DNA of 64,000 bases from Jacaranda mimosifolia (GCA_018894105.1 CM032118.1:31662690-31726689), one strand, 5' to 3'. Counted from the stretch's first letter, positions 10,746 through 23,839 are shown. Notes: generated by a model from the letters alone, not told the origin. Numbers and translations: made by a program.

Positions 10746-12030
10746 CATTATTTATATATCTATCTAATTTCTACCCTTTCTTTGTGCACAAACTAGTGTT
10801 ATACATCTATTTCTTTCCTCACCCATCATATTGATACGGGGAGTTCTAGCATTAGAACCCTTGTAGGTGACTAATCTTAATCATAGTCTAAAATTATGAT
10901 AGGTGTACTTTGTTAATTTTTTTACAACAGGTAACTTGTCTGTTAATATTAAATGCGACTTATTGCTATTATTAGGATTAAATCTCTTTATTGGCATGAA
11001 GACTTAATTTTGGGTCTGTTGGTTGCAGCTAAATGATGAAAAATGCTGAAATTGGGATTTAATCTTGGGTTCCTTGGTTAATGGAGAAGTTGAATATAGA
11101 ATTCTTGAGTTATAAAAAATAAATATAATTTTAAAAAAATCAAGATTTTAAATTAAAAAGAGAATTGATTTCATTTGGGTTAATTACATAAAAAAAAACC
11201 CTAAAGTTTGATTCATTTATAAATAAATCCAAATAAATTACAATTACTCCCTAATTTCATTATGTCTAAAAATTTTAAAAATCGTTAACCTCCATTACAA
11301 ATTTGTTGACATCATCCCAAAACTTATGTGAAAATTCAAAAATATCCTCCAATAATCGTTCACATTATTTTTGAGGCAAAGTACTTATTCATAATATTTT
11401 TTATACTATTGTGTAATTTTAACATTATGTAAATTACCCATATTTTTTAAATATAATTTATTATTAATAAAATTATTTAAATATTAAATAATCTTTAAAT
11501 TCAAGTTGAATTAAAAATTAAAAATTAAAAATATAAACATGTATAAATAATTTAATCAAATTTAATTAAACTTACTTATTAATTAAAAATTAAAAGAAGT
11601 AAAAAAATAGAAAAATAAATTAAAGTAAATCAATCTCTTAAAAGATATAATTTTATAATTTTAAGTAACATACTCCATAGTATTAAAATAATAAAGATAT
11701 TTAAAATAATTTGATAATTTAAAATTACAATATAATTTTCATAATTTTGAAAATAGGTAACTTAATAATTGAAAATTGAGTGATAATTTAAAACTAAGAA
11801 TAATAATTTTAATAATTCTAAATATATAATTTCGTAACTTTAATTATTTTAATATAATTTAAATAATTTTGAACAATATAATTTAATAATTTTAAATAAA
11901 TAAAATAAGTAAAAAAGATTAATTATTTTAAATAATTTTAAATTAATACTTAATAAATTAGTTAAAAAAATAAATAAGTACAAATTTAAAAATAAAAAAT
12001 AAAAAAATATATCTTTTTCTTTCCACCTCC
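10746..12030. other. AT-rich intergenic DNA, no gene seen
   Basis: This is low-complexity A/T sequence. A segment at 11176-11340 (TTAATTACATAAAAAAAAACC, reading on to TTTATAAATAAATCC) resembles a dispersed plant repeat and is partly echoed in the tandem units at 12.4-12.9 kb. No coding or RNA gene signal. Confidence 0.5.
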
Positions 12031-12245
12031 ACCTCCACTGCACACCCCAAACCCCGCAGCCCTCGCACCCACCCGTTGCCCCCTCTACCTAACCCTCACC
12101 AACAATTGTGCTGGCCATGCCCATCCCCCCACCACCAACACTCCCCCTCTCTTTTCCCCTACCGCGAGCACCCCGCACCCATCCACTGCCCCCTCCCCCC
12201 CACCCCCGCCAACCCACAGTCAGGCTGACCATGACCGGCAACGAT
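12031..12245. other. C-rich island in AT-rich DNA
   Basis: About 200 bases are dominated by C runs (CCCACC, CCCCCTC), in sharp contrast with flanking sequence. The open frames across it are proline runs without family resemblance and are probably not genes. Origin unknown. Confidence 0.45.
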
Positions 12246-12274
12246 CAATGGAGGTTTATATATAATATATATAG

Positions 12275-12277
12275 TTT

Positions 12278-12331
<54 letters not shown>

Positions 12332-12870
12332 GTATACATAACATAGATGTGTATATATATTATTTTAAAAAAATTGAAGAGTTTTTCTGGTATTGAATTT
12401 TTAATTTTTTAGTGAGGATTAACTAGTATATTTTGTGGGCCTTTTATAAATAGATAAAATTTTAAGGGAATTTTTATAAATAGATAATAGTTTCCATCCA
12501 AATTTTAACAAAAAATTGGGAGGAGGACAAGAAATGTTAAAAAAGTAAATAAATTTGGACTAAAAAGGCAATTTTTCCATATATATATATATGCGTGTGT
12601 GTGTGTATTTAAATACATATATAATATAGATGTGTATATATATCCACACACCTATGAATATATATTATTTTAAAATATATTTTTAGAGAGTTTTTGTCAT
12701 TTTGTGGATACTTAATTTTTAATTTTTTTAATAAGTGTTAAATGGATAGATAAAATTTTAGGGGGATTTTCATATATAGATAATAGTTTCTATCCAAATT
12801 TTAATGAAAATTTGGGAGGAGGACTAGAAGTAGTAAAAAAGTTGTGAAATTTGGACAAAAAATGTTCAAT
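12275..12870. repeat. Tandem duplication, about 300-bp unit, with TG/TA microsatellites
   Basis: Two diverged units share the same order: TA/TG microsatellite, ATAGATGTGTATATATAT, then TTTTTAATTTTTT. These are followed by ATAGATAAAATTTTA, ATAGATAATAGTTT, ATCCAAATTTTAA and GGGAGGAGGAC. Unit 1 is about 12275-12560 and unit 2 about 12575-12870. The longest microsatellite is (GT)16 at 12297-12328. Confidence 0.7.
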
Positions 12871-13618
12871 TCCATTAGTTCAATTCCATTAGTTAGGAAC
12901 TAATAGTACACACACAGTTAAATTATGGGGCTAAAAAGGCTTTTTTTTTTTTTTTTTTACACTTACATACTAAATTAAACAAAGACTATGTATAGATCAC
13001 ACATAAGCATTGTACATGTATCAAGTCTATGAAACCTATTTAGCAAGTGATCGGTTACAATAAATGAACAATGTAGATTTGTTGAATTCATTACTGATGC
13101 AAGACTCCCTTATTGATATTGCTTTCAAGGATTTTGAAATAGTGGAACATGGTAAGTTATTATCAACTTGTTTGTTTATGTTTTCAAATCTGACTTCACC
13201 CATTTTTATTATTTGAAAATAAATTATCAACAACTTCTAATTATTTTTACCGTCAACCTATATATCTTCTCTTTTTATTTGTTTTTTCTATCTCTCTCCA
13301 CCTACAACCCAATAAACCCTATATAATTATTACTTTTTCAATGAACTAATCAAATACAAACTCATTTTCAACTCAATTTCTCTAACTAACTTTTTAAATT
13401 TTAAAAATACTAAAAATAAAAATTCAAAATAAAAATATAACCAAACAAGCTCTAAGTTATTCTCTTTCTAAGTTTGGTTCTGTCAATTTCTTTTAGCCAC
13501 AACACACTTTCAACAATTTTCTCAGATTTTTTTCCTTTGTTGGATTTTCATTATAAAGAGAAAAAAAATCTAGAATATCATACCTCATTGTTGGATCCAC
13601 ACCCACGCCTCCCCCAAA
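12871..13618. other. AT-rich intergenic DNA, no gene seen
   Basis: Contains a T run of about 18 bases near 12942-12958 and otherwise unremarkable A/T sequence. The short open frame at 13036-13233 lacks any recognisable motif and is probably chance. Confidence 0.5.
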
Positions 13619-13626
13619 CCCTCCCC

Positions 13627-14305
13627 TAGGAGAATGGCAACGAGGCATGTTGGGACAGGTTTTCACTCACTTGAACCTGCCCCACATATGTTTTATAGGC
13701 TCCCAACCGACCCCACAGGTTTTAGAAGTTAAAGTCCGCACCCTACTCACAATGTATATGTAGAATGCGAACCCTACACGATCCTATCCGCATCTAATTA
13801 TAAATTTTATTAAATACCATATACTATATAATTAACAAAATACTATAATTTAATTAGAACATCATATAATTTATTTTTAAAAGATACATTCTTTTAAAAC
13901 AAAATCAGCACGAAAAATTAAATTCAAGTCAAAGTTGCACAAATGTATAGATTAGTTTAGCTAAATTAACAATCAAAAAGTTAAAATTCCACAGATTATA
14001 TACTATGTTGTGATAAAAGAATGATTATTATCAGGTACCAAGAATGAGACTAAAATAATTATGTTTAAGGTTAGATATTATATATATATATATATATTAA
14101 AACTTTAAACAAATATATAAATAATATATAGATAAATATTTCAGGCCGCTTTGGGGGGGGGGGGAGGGAGGGGTTACCATAAACCCAAACCTAACATGCC
14201 TCGCAAGTATTTATGTATAAACCCATCCCACCCTACTACGGGCGGGTTTTCTACCTGCCCAATCGGATCAGATACCCGTGGATTGGATACAAAATGCCAT
14301 CCATA
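13627..14305. mobile_element. Non-autonomous hAT-type element (GGCAACG family)
   Basis: Left end TAGGAGAATGGCAACG and right end, read in complement, TATGGATGGCATTTTG form imperfect terminal inverted repeats. They are flanked by 8-base near-duplicates CCCTCCCC (13619-13626) and CCCTTCCC (14306-14313), 7 of 8 matching. An 8-base target duplication is diagnostic of hAT elements. The interior has GGGACAGG and CCCGTGG-type subterminal motifs at both ends and an AT-rich core with a 12-G run (14153-14164). No transposase is present. It seems to sit inside the gypsy remnant to its right. Confidence 0.6.
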
Positions 14306-14327
14306 CCCTTCCCCCAACCAAAGTTGG

Positions 14328-14891
14328 TCAGACGTTGTTGAAACCCACAAAGTATATAAAAAAGTTGAGGATAACTTGACTTGGACACACTTCATACATC
14401 CTCACTGCATCTAACAAAAGAGGATCTTGGGAAAGAAAGAACCTATTACTAAAATAACTACTGAACATATTGAAGTACCATTTGGAAGGTAACACCATGT
14501 TATCATTCGGTAAAGGGAAAATAAATTCAAACACTTCAAAGATACATCATATTCAATGCCTCAAAACACCTAACTCCACAGGTAGGTGTAAATACCTAAT
14601 CTGTGCGACTTGAACAAAATTATTATCAAAGATAGGAGTGTCTTCAGGCTCCTCATTAGAAGAACCCTCTGCTTTGGACTCAAAACCAGACTTTGATGAA
14701 GAAAACAATTCATACATTAGATATTGATTATTCAACTTTTGAGACTCACTTTCATAGCCTAACACTTGATCAAACAACGTGCCTAATAAAGGGTTCATGA
14801 ACCCCAAATAAGCTGCAACACCGCAAGCGGGAGGACCCTTGTAAACACGAACAAGATGAAAAAAATCACGGCTATCCAAGGGGACACTCAC
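14328..14891 (-). pseudogene. Transposase_28-type (PF04195) gypsy-associated protein fragment, copy 1
   Basis: Read down from 14891 in two frames: an acidic Ser-rich segment (SKAEGSSNEEPEDTP), then FIFPLPNDNMVLPSKWYF, then FLSQDPLLLDAVRMYEVCPSQ and FFIYFVGF. The pattern (F-x-hPL, then P-x-G/W-YF, then PL-h-P-hh-E/D-h, C-P-S-Q-hh-N) is that of the plant 'putative gypsy-type transposon' domain PF04195. A stop and frame change fall near 14540-14553. The same pattern occurs at 24.1-24.6 kb and 36.8-37.35 kb. It is probably a decayed LTR-element ORF, with the rest of the element lost or unrecognised. Confidence 0.6.
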
Positions 14892-16390
14892 TGTGACAGT
14901 CGATCGCTAGCTACTCGAAGTAGGTACACATAGCCAGCACTCCATCTGTGCCTAAGACAAGTACCTCGTGGGTGCCAACTTTGGGCACCCATCACCTGCG
15001 TTGCTAGTACTCAACCAAATGCGGCTACACAAACCTCCTTAGGCGATCGATAGTACCCCTATTGCGGACTTCCCCCACTCTTTGGAATTTTGACTCCACA
15101 ATGAAATCAAACTCAGAATGGGATCTATCCTCTAAAATTTGAAAATGAAAGAAGTAAGGTGAAAAATAAAGAAAAGATGAAGTGTAGGAGAAGTTACCTT
15201 GATGACTAATCTCAGTATTCCTCATAAGAACCTTCTCATTTCTCTCTCTTCAAACTTGGCCAAATTTTCGCTAGGCCCTTAAGTGAAAACAAAATCACCA
15301 AACCAGGTGCTCTCTAAAAGCCTCTTCGATTTTGAAGCCTATTGAGCCTCAACTTAGATGAAAGTTGAGTAAATGCAAATTTACACATTTAACTCGAATA
15401 ATGAAATCTAACTAATTAATAATCTTATTTTAATGAAATAATGTAAGAAAAAAATTATTATTGGACTTTTACATTATTTTCAACATGAAAATGATTTTTC
15501 AAATTAAAAATAGGGGGACTTGATGATATAACTAGTTAAGTTCATAAGGGTTAAAAAGGAAAAAGAACTAAAAAGGCCCAATAGATAAAATAAATTGAAC
15601 GAATAAAAAGGTCAAAGAGACAAATTGACTAAACCCACCAAGAAGGGCATCGAAACCCTAATGGACTGAAGTCCATTAAGAAAAAGACCATAAATACTAA
15701 GCCCCAAAGAAAAATTTGGCACCAAAATTCATTCACAAGAATTGCAAACATTTGAGAATTGAGAACTCTTTGCACTTCTAGAGTAAAAGAACCTGAGTTC
15801 AACTGACTATCAGAAATGATTCTAACTCCATTTTCGCATATCATCACGTATATATATTCAACTATCTGTAACTTATTATATTTGCTATTAATATTCAATT
15901 AATATTTTAAAAATTATCATACATAATGTATTATTTATATTTTTTATTATAAAAATTCATAACATATATGTCTAATTGAATAATTAGGAAGAAAAAAGTA
16001 ATAAATTTAAAAATTATAGTAATATTGAGGAAGAATGGAAGAAAAAATATATGAAAGGCAAAGTTAATCAACGTAAAGTTATTATTGGTTGACTTTATAG
16101 TTAGTATACATAGTTGTCGTTCTTTTTAACATTAATAGTGCTAAAATATTAATTAATTATAAAGTAATTATTACAATAAAAGGTTACGGATCAAGGATAA
16201 TTAATCTTCTAATTTCAAAATAAGGTAGTAAAACTATTACCTGGTTAGAGGAACATTATTGTTTTAAATATCTACACATATATAGTATATAATGTGATTC
16301 AAAAAATTAATTTAAATTCTATCTTTTCATATTGAGAAATAATGTATTGTGTTGCCAATTAATAGATTTGGATATTCAAATAGCAATCAA
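14892..16390. other. Retroelement-like and AT-rich DNA without a recognisable gene
   Basis: 14892-15230 has moderate GC and probably belongs to the gypsy remnant on its left. The region 15500-15850 has an LTR-like look (AATAAAATAAATTG, CCATAAATACTAAGCCCC) but no partner copy was found. The remainder is A/T-rich. Open frames at 15025-15225 and 15629-15898 show no motifs. Confidence 0.4.
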
Positions 16391-16680
16391 ATATGGATAT
16401 CCACAAAAATATATTCAAATTTAGATAGGGATAATTATAATTAGATATGGATATACTTGGATAATTATAATAAAAAATGGATATATCTTATTCGTTTAAT
16501 ATCTATCAGATAGGAATTTGGATAATATTACTTAAATATCCAATAGATACAGATATGAAAATAGATATTATAAAACTTAATCAGATACACATACGGATAC
16601 GAATATCATAAAAGTTAATTGGATACAAATATAAATGCAGTGTATCCAATTCATTTAGTATCCATTTACACCGATCCTTA
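16391..16680. repeat. Repeat rich in GGATAT/ATATCC motifs
   Basis: The left half has many GGATAT and GGATATCC words; the right half has ATATCC, GATACAGATATG and TGGATACAAATATA. Self-complementary subterminal words like these are typical of a widespread plant hAT-type MITE. Exact ends are unclear. Confidence 0.4.
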
Positions 16681-17050
16681 GTTGGAGCCCCCACAATCCT
16701 CTTTCGAAGGCCGAGATGCCTACAACAATCTAGAGCAAAAGGAGTAGAGGCTGGAGAGAACAAGGAGCCATACCCCTTCCATATCAAAAAATGGGTACTT
16801 TAGTATATCTCCTTACGATGACTATCAATAGCGACAGACTAATTTGAGTTTGACCTATGGATTATGGTCCCCGAGTGCACCCTCAGAGCCAGAGATATAT
16901 ACCTCTCTTGGGCGGTCGCCCCTTTCAGACATATCTCATTACCTTACCATCCCCGTAAAGCTACTCCGTCATGGAGATAAGGTGGCCAATTTCTCAAAGT
17001 TTGATGGAACTAGCAATCCCTAGGAATGTTCAAATAACTTAAGGGTGGGC
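16681..17050 (+). pseudogene. Possible gypsy gag remnant
   Basis: Near 16975-17045 one frame gives FSKFDGTSNP followed by a stop. This resembles the (K/P)-x-FDGT-x-(N/D)P motif at the start of plant Ty3/gypsy gag cores. Upstream 300 bases have higher GC than the surroundings but no continuous frame. It is a short, badly decayed piece and could be a chance match. Confidence 0.35.
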
Positions 17051-17065
17051 GTGAAATTGTATAAG

Positions 17066-18440
17066 GGTGTCAAAATCAAACCAACCTGATGACCCGACAA
17101 TGACCCACTTGAAAACAATCAAGTTTGGATTTGATGTTTTTGGGTTCGAATCTGACCCAAAAATGACACGAAAAAAAATAAGGTTAAATTGTTTTCAGGT
17201 CAACCACGTAATCTGAAAAAAAATAAACGGGTGACCCAATAACCCAATAAACCTAACCCAATCTGACCCATCAAAAAAAAAACTAATTAAAATAAAATAT
17301 AAAAAATATATATTCAAAAATCAAAATTTTGAAAATTCAATTAGTGAATAACATTATTAACACTTTCAATTCAAAGACCACTGACCAAACATAATCCCTC
17401 TCGGCCCCTCCTCCAAAAAAAGAGACAAACCCTAGACTCTTCTCTGGCTCTCCCAATCTACCAATTGCCACCAGTATTGACAACACCACCGTGCGTTACT
17501 GTCGCGCCACACAACATCATTGGCGAGAACTAGCTAAGCAATATAAGTAGGTAGTCCTGTCCAATCTCCATTAAAGAAAATTAATTAAACTTTCATTGTA
17601 TTCAGAATTAGAATATGTCTGGATTAAGAAAAATTGAATGTTTGTTTCTCTCTTTGTCCTTCTTTAGGGAAGAGATATTATAAAAAATTAACGTTGCGGT
17701 GCCAGCTAATAGCTTTTGTTGGAGCTTATCAGTTGTGATGATGTTTTAGATTCAAAGATTCATTTCGAGACCATGTCCTGTGATTTCATCCTCCACCCCT
17801 CAAATTCTATCCCTTTCTGTGAAATTTGTCTCTATAGTAGTTCTTTAATAAAAGTAGACATTGCCAAATAACATTGTTGGTTGGAGTTGATCTTTTGAAT
17901 TTTTCCATTTTTTATTTTAAAAATAGAAGAGTATGATGTATGTGCTAGAAGAAATCACTTGTTTTTGTCTAGGTCAATTATGTTGTAATATTTGTGGTAA
18001 TAAACCATTTGGTAATAAACCATAACAACAAGAAAGATACAAGAGCTAGGTATATAAGGGATCAAGGATTCGAATTTCATCCATTTTTGTTGTTGTATGA
18101 GGATTTGCTGGAATTTAGACCCGTCTTCATCGGCTTGTGCTACTTTATTTTCCTCAACGTGTTAAGACCATGTCTACTTTTCCTAATTTAAGCCACTACC
18201 ATTATCTAATTATTGCTTATGAAAACAATGGTAAAGGGTAGATCACTATGTACTTATCTTTTACTAATCCATTACCATTACCTAGTGCATAAAACTTATA
18301 GTTTAATAGTTTACAGTTTACTCAAAGTTCGTATATAATATTTTGACGTACTAGAGTGTTTGATTGTAATATTAAAAGAATGTCTAATATTAAATTAAAT
18401 TAAAAAATATATTCATTTTACTATGTAATTTTTATTTGAA
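17066..18440 (+). mobile_element. 5' part of a hAT transposon (left end and upstream region)
   Basis: From 17066 the sequence AAGGGTGTCAAAATCAAACC, then repeated GACCCGAC, GACCCA and AACCCAAT words, has the form of a plant hAT terminus. A coding remnant of a hAT transposase begins near 18441 in the same orientation, so I read this stretch as the element's 5' end and untranslated region. No 8-base target duplication could be paired, because the right end is missing. Confidence 0.45.
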
Positions 18441-20527
18441 TGTTTGGGACCTGATGTTTATTTAATTTTGCTTGATAGGATGAGTTCGGGACCTGTTGAA
18501 CCTATTGATATTGATATTCAAGATGAAGAACACAAAGGGGATGGTGATGAGTTACCCTCGGACGCAGGAGCTAATTTAGTTTCTTTTTCTCATGATGAAT
18601 CCTTGGGACATGGCAAGTGCAAAAGACAACTCAAATCAAAGTGGTGAAAATATTTTGATTTACTTCCTCACAAAAATGATAAGGTACAACGTTGTAAATG
18701 TAAAGTATGTGAAGCAACTTATTGTGCTGATAGCAGAATGGGTACATGTAACTTGCAACATCACATACAAAAACAATGCCCTAGGCAGAACACTCGTGAT
18801 GTTGCTCAATGCTTAATAGAATAAAATGATAAAGCCCTTACTATCCGATCACAAAAGTTTAACCAAGAAAAAATTTAGAGAGTTACTAGTCTTGGCTATT
18901 GTGAAGCATAAATGGCTTTTTAATTTGTGGAATATGAGGTTATTAGATCTGTCTTCACTTATTTGGAACCACAAGTGTGCCACTTCACTAGGAATACAAC
19001 TAGGGCTTATATTCTTAAAATGATAAAAATGAAATTAATAGGCTTGCTCATGAGTTGCGTTCATGCCCAAGAAAAATTTATTTCACTTCAGATTTATGAA
19101 CATCTATTGCGACTGATGGTTATGTTTGTTTGACTACACACTTTATTGATTTTGATTGCTTGCTGCAAAAGAGGATAATTAACTTTTCTTACATATCACC
19201 GCTTCACTCTGAAATTGCATTGTGTGATAAAATTAGTGGTTTGTTAGCTGGTTGCGGTATTGACAAAAAAGTTTTCACAATCACTTTAGACAATGCTGTT
19301 GCAATTAATGTATTTGTTGAGTATTTGAGAGATCAACTTGATATAAAATATTCATTGGTGGGTGGAGGTCAGTTTCTACATGTTCGTTGTTATGCACATA
19401 TTCTTAATTTAATTGAGCAAGAAGGTTAAAAAATTGATAGCACTGTTGAGAAATTTCATGAATGTGTGAAATATGTCAAAGGTAGTCAAGTAAGAAAGCA
19501 AAAGTTCCTAGAATCTGTTGCCAACACTTCACTTGATTCTAAAAAAGGTCTAATGCAAGATGTTCCTACTAGATGGAACTCTACCTACTTAATGCTTTCT
19601 AGTGCTATGTACTATCGCCGTGCTTTTAATCATTTGAGATTGATTGATTCCAATTTCACGCATTGTCCATCTACTAAAGAGTAGGGAAAAGTCGAGAAAA
19701 TTTGCAAATTCTTTGTGGTTTTCTATGAGACTACTAATCTGTTTTCTGGAGTGAAATATCCCACTACAAACTTAAACTTTCTAGCAGTCTTTATAGTTGA
19801 GTTCAAATTAAGTCAGGAGTTGAGGAGTGATGATGTTTTCATGAGATCAATGGCGACTCAACTATTTGAGAAATTTGACAAATATTGGAAGGATTATAAT
19901 ATTTTATTTGCTATTCCCATGATATTTGATCCGAGGTATAACATGCAGCTTGTTTAGTGGAGTTACAGTGAACTCCATGGGCCTGATGGTAATGAGTTAA
20001 GGGAGGTAAAGAACAAATTGAATTCTTTGTTTGACGAATACATGCGCAATGCTTGCAAGATAAGTACTAGCAGTGCATGTGCATCTTCGAGTTCTCATTC
20101 TACATTCGATGATAATGCTTGTTCAACTGGAGGTATATTTTCTATGGATGTTTTGAAGGTATATACATTATTTTATTATTTTTATGTTCAAATTATATAT
20201 AATTTAATATATTTAACTTCTTTTCAAGTTATTTTTTAGATTTAACATAATAATATATGTTATTAGCTTTTAGAAGTGCACTCATACATTCTATTTATGA
20301 TTGGAGTTTGACTTCTTTTCAAGTTCAAAGTTTGTTCCTCAAAAGAATCAATTAGAGTTCTATTTGGAAGAACCAAAGTTGATAGGTTGACTAAATTTGA
20401 CATTCTTGCATATTGGAAGGCTCATCAGTTTAGGTATCCTGAGCTTGCACAAATGTCAAGAGATGTCTTGGTTGTTCCAATTTCTACAGTTGCCTCTGAG
20501 TCAGCTTTTAACACCATTTTCTAGAAA
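18441..20527 (+). pseudogene. hAT-family transposase (BED finger, RICESLEEPER/DAYSLEEPER type), decayed
   Basis: A BED zinc finger is readable near 18650-18770 (KYFDLLPHKND, CKCKVCEATYC, then LQHHIQKQC with paired His and Cys). The transposase core follows from about 19130 (FTITLDNAVAIN, then CYAHILNLI and DVPTRWNSTYLML). The C-terminal dimerisation segment lies at 20385-20525 (FDILAYWKAHQFRYPEL, then VASESAF). These are hallmark motifs of plant hAT transposases. Stops or frame changes fall near 18645, 18820, 19130, 19429, 19684 and 19957. Homology ends at VASESAFNTIF, where unrelated repeat sequence begins, so the C-terminus and right terminus are lost. It cannot make a working transposase. 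Confidence 0.85.
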
Positions 20528-22180
20528 TATTTTGGGGGAATGAATTTTTGAGAGAAAATTTGGAGAATGTGCCAAGTGTTTCTTTTTGTTTTGGAGAAAT
20601 ATGAAAAATAATTTGAAAACGAGTGGTTTGTTTCTTTATATTTTGGGGAGAGACAAATTTTACTGTAAATATCAATTCAATTGCTTTTTTGTTAGGTTTG
20701 TGGGGTGAAAGTAATATTTTTATGTATTATATGTATGTATATTTACAATTGGATGATATGTGTGTACATATATATATATATATATATACTTTGTAGTGAT
20801 TGAAATATGAGTGTAATTAATTTAATTGGTTATTTATTTTGAAATTTATATTTTTATAAATTTAACATTAGTAAATGATGTATTATTTGGAATAATATAT
20901 ATATATATATTAATAAATATTAATTATTCATGAAACCATAATTATATCTTAATTATAAAAAAATCAGCATATATCATAATTGTTAATTTTGACTTATAAA
21001 TTTTTTTTAATTACTATACATTAATTATAACTAATTACTATTTATTAATTAAAATATAATTATTTAACTATTTATTACTTACGATTTATGTATAAATAAA
21101 ACTTAGTTATTTATTTAAATAAAATAACTTTTTAATAATTTATATATAAGACTAAATAATGATTCATCAAATTAAAAAATAAATAATATTATATTATATT
21201 ATACGAAATTACATCATCTTAAATTATTTATTAAATAAATAAACATAATATTTAATTATATGTAAAGTATGAAACATAATTAATATATAAATAAAAATTT
21301 ATTTAAATAAATTAACTTAATTAAGTTATTTAATAACTTTAACTCATTAATTAATACATTATTTAGTAAATAATTACTTAGTAGTAATCAAATAATTTTA
21401 CTTAAATTTAATTAATTCTCTCAACAATTACTTTAAGCATATCAATATTAATTTATTAAACTTAATAGATTATTAAATAAATATCACCCTTTAATCAAAA
21501 ATTTTATTATAATTTTAAATTAATGTGAAGATTAATATTTAATGAAGAAGATTAATTTATTTATTGTATAAAATTAAAACATCTTAAGTTATTTATTAAA
21601 TGAATAAATGTATTATTTCATTAATACATTAAATATTAAATATAACTAATAGATTATTTAATTAATAAGTAAATTTAATTAATTTAATATGTTATTCAAT
21701 AAATGAATTATTTAGTAATACCATAAATAATATTTAATTAAATTTAATTTATTTTTTCAATGATTAGTTTAATTAAATTTGTAACAGAAGTTTTAGAATT
21801 TTTTAACTAGCAAAATTTTAATATTTTCATATATATAAATATATATATATATATATATGAGTGAAGTAAGAGAGTGATAAATGAATGAGTGATGTAATAG
21901 ATAGAGTGACAAAATGAGGGAATAGGTGTGGTTTTTAGGGTGTAGAGTGAATTGAGTGAATTGGAAGGGATTTTTTAGGAATACAATTTGAGTGTTTTAG
22001 GAAAAATTTAGGGAATATGCCTTCATTCTGAAATTTTTCTAGGGGTTGAAAAATATTTCTGGAAAACGTAGGAGAATAGAGACTTAAAGTCTCGAAATTA
22101 GATCTCGTCCGTATCCTCAACTTTCCGTACATCATGAGGAAGCTTCCTAAAGATGGGGCTAAAATGATATCGCATAGAAA
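20528..22180. other. Repeat-derived AT-rich DNA, no gene
   Basis: 20528-20760 (GGAGAATGTGCCAAGTG, TTTTTTGTTAGGTTTGTGGG) is related to the MITE at 35832-36283 (GGAGAATGTGATGGTTG, TTTTTTGTTGAGTTTGTGGG). It probably is a fragment of that family that truncated the hAT gene. 21930-22110 has a further weak similarity to it. Between them lies long A/T-only sequence with ATTAATTA words. Confidence 0.5.
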
Positions 22181-23188
22181 CAGAGTTGGGATCTTTTCTG
22201 AAAATCAATTTAGCATTGGGCTTCTGCTCTTAAAATGCGTTTGTCTACAGTCAAAGCTTGAGTTTTGTAAGACATGTTTAGATGTCTTTTTGGTTTTGAA
22301 AATTAGTATTTATATTAGTTAAGTTATTGATGGACTTCGGCCTATTTGGGTTAGGGAGCCCAACTTAGTGCACTTAAATTGTTAGGTTTATTGGCCCCTT
22401 TTATTTAATTAATTTGACTTCTTATTTGCTTTTCACTTTTTCATCTTTAGGATCTTATTTTGTCATATTAGAAATACATTAGATCATCAAAGTCAAAATT
22501 AAATTGGTAAATATAAATATACATTTTTGTATTTAATCAATATATTGCACATGACGATGAATCATTTATGTCATTGAAATTAATTTAGAAAAAAATAATA
22601 AGAGATTGGATGAGTTAAATTCTTCATTATTGAAGTGATATGAAAATATCATCAAACCATAATTATTTCAATATATTTCCTAACTGTGCACCTACAATAA
22701 TAAATTAATATATTTAGAGAAATTATTAATATATTTACTTTAAAAATTAAAAATTAGAATTGAATGATTAATGCGTGCCATTGTACGTGTGTGCATATAC
22801 AACAGTAAATGTAAGTATAAATTTGTAAATGAATGCCCTTGAGTCTAAGCTTCTTCAAATAATTAAGTGAACTGCAATAAATCAACACCTCTAAGGTTAT
22901 TTATGTAATTGATTATAGGACTTTCAAACAAATTAAATTTAACATGATTACTATCAATCCTTAAGTGAGCTCTGAAAATATGCAAAAAGAATCAAGTGAG
23001 TTTTGTAAAAAAAACATTTAATCCAATGCAGAAATAATTAAATCAAATAACAATAAATGTGAACCAAGGGTGCACAAAGTGCAAAAGAGTCTTTGAATTG
23101 AAGTGTTGATTGAATGACTGATGTGTCCTTTTATGTTATAAGTACATTGATTTACAAAAGTTTAACTCTAACAGGTTTCTACTTGTTT
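22181..23188. repeat. Repeat segments A and B, copy 1
   Basis: 22188-22440 (segment A) resembles 35425-35700 and 38475-38740. Shared order: a CTTTTSTGAAAATCA-like start, GTTTAGATGTC, TTGGGTT, GACTT, then TTAATTAATTTG. 22450-23165 (segment B) resembles 33130-33269 joined to 34931-35400, including CATCAAAGTCAAAATTAAA, AATAAGAGATTG, CATCAAACCATAATTA and CTTTCAAACAAAT. A and B could be parts of an old LTR. The copy is uninterrupted, so it keeps the empty site of the CACTA insertion near 22609. Confidence 0.7.
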
Positions 23189-23193
23189 ACGAT

Positions 23194-23715
23194 TGATGCG
23201 ACTCGGGATCTTGGGTCTAGATCTCAAACCCAATTTTCTTAATTGTCCTTACTCTCGGTCTCGACCTCGACCCATATCGCACTCCGCACAAGTAATATAG
23301 ATCTCTGACCTGACCGCAAGAGCACACGTTATGCTAGATGATATCACCCTCAGCTAAGACTCTCTGACGCGTAGGTTAGTGTGATGCTGAGGTGATCGAA
23401 TAAGAGCTCAAAAGTAAGGCTAAGAACTCAAGTAAAGATGAGTAAGATTACATGACCTGGTATTGTGTAATTTCCTTATTTTATAGGTGTTAGCCATCCC
23501 TGTTTGTACGGATCGAGGTGGCAAATTGTTGTTCATTAGATCTGTAATAGATTAACGGTCTGTGATCCAGGTCATGGTACGGTTCGATTTCGATTACACC
23601 GAGTCTTGACCCGACTCAAATAAAAAGACATGGATCTTCGTCTTGTTTAGGCATTTTGGCTAAAATTCAAGGGCAAAATAGTATTTTTTGTTGTCTTCAT
23701 TAATTATCATCATCA
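23194..23715 (-). repeat. 3' LTR of the TAT element
   Basis: On the + strand it starts TGATGCGACTCGGG and ends ATTATCATCATCA. It aligns throughout with the other LTR (shared CAAGTAAAGATGAG, GGTGGCAAATTGTTGTTCA, GAGTCTTGACCCGACT, TTTAGGCATTTTGGC). It lacks the MITE present in the other LTR and so preserves the pre-insertion state. Confidence 0.9.
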
Positions 23716-23733
23716 TTGACTCCCCCACTTTCC
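23716..23733 (-). other. Polypurine tract of the TAT element
   Basis: On the - strand GGAAAGTGGGGGAGTCAA abuts the 3' LTR directly. Position and composition are those of the plus-strand primer of LTR retrotransposons. Confidence 0.75.
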
Positions 23734-23839
23734 AAGTATATTGGTTCTTTTGTCATCTTCGGGGAATAAACCTATACACTATGGGAAGTAGACGCTAAGC
23801 CTTTTCAACCGTCCGATTTGGCACTTCTAATCTTGGCCG

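Noticed and set aside
12108..12341. Proline-rich frame with a VCVCVC tail
   Set aside because: Produced by a C-rich patch and a TG microsatellite; no gene evidence.
21935..22322. Two small opposing frames
   Set aside because: They lie in MITE-like and segment A repeat DNA without motifs.
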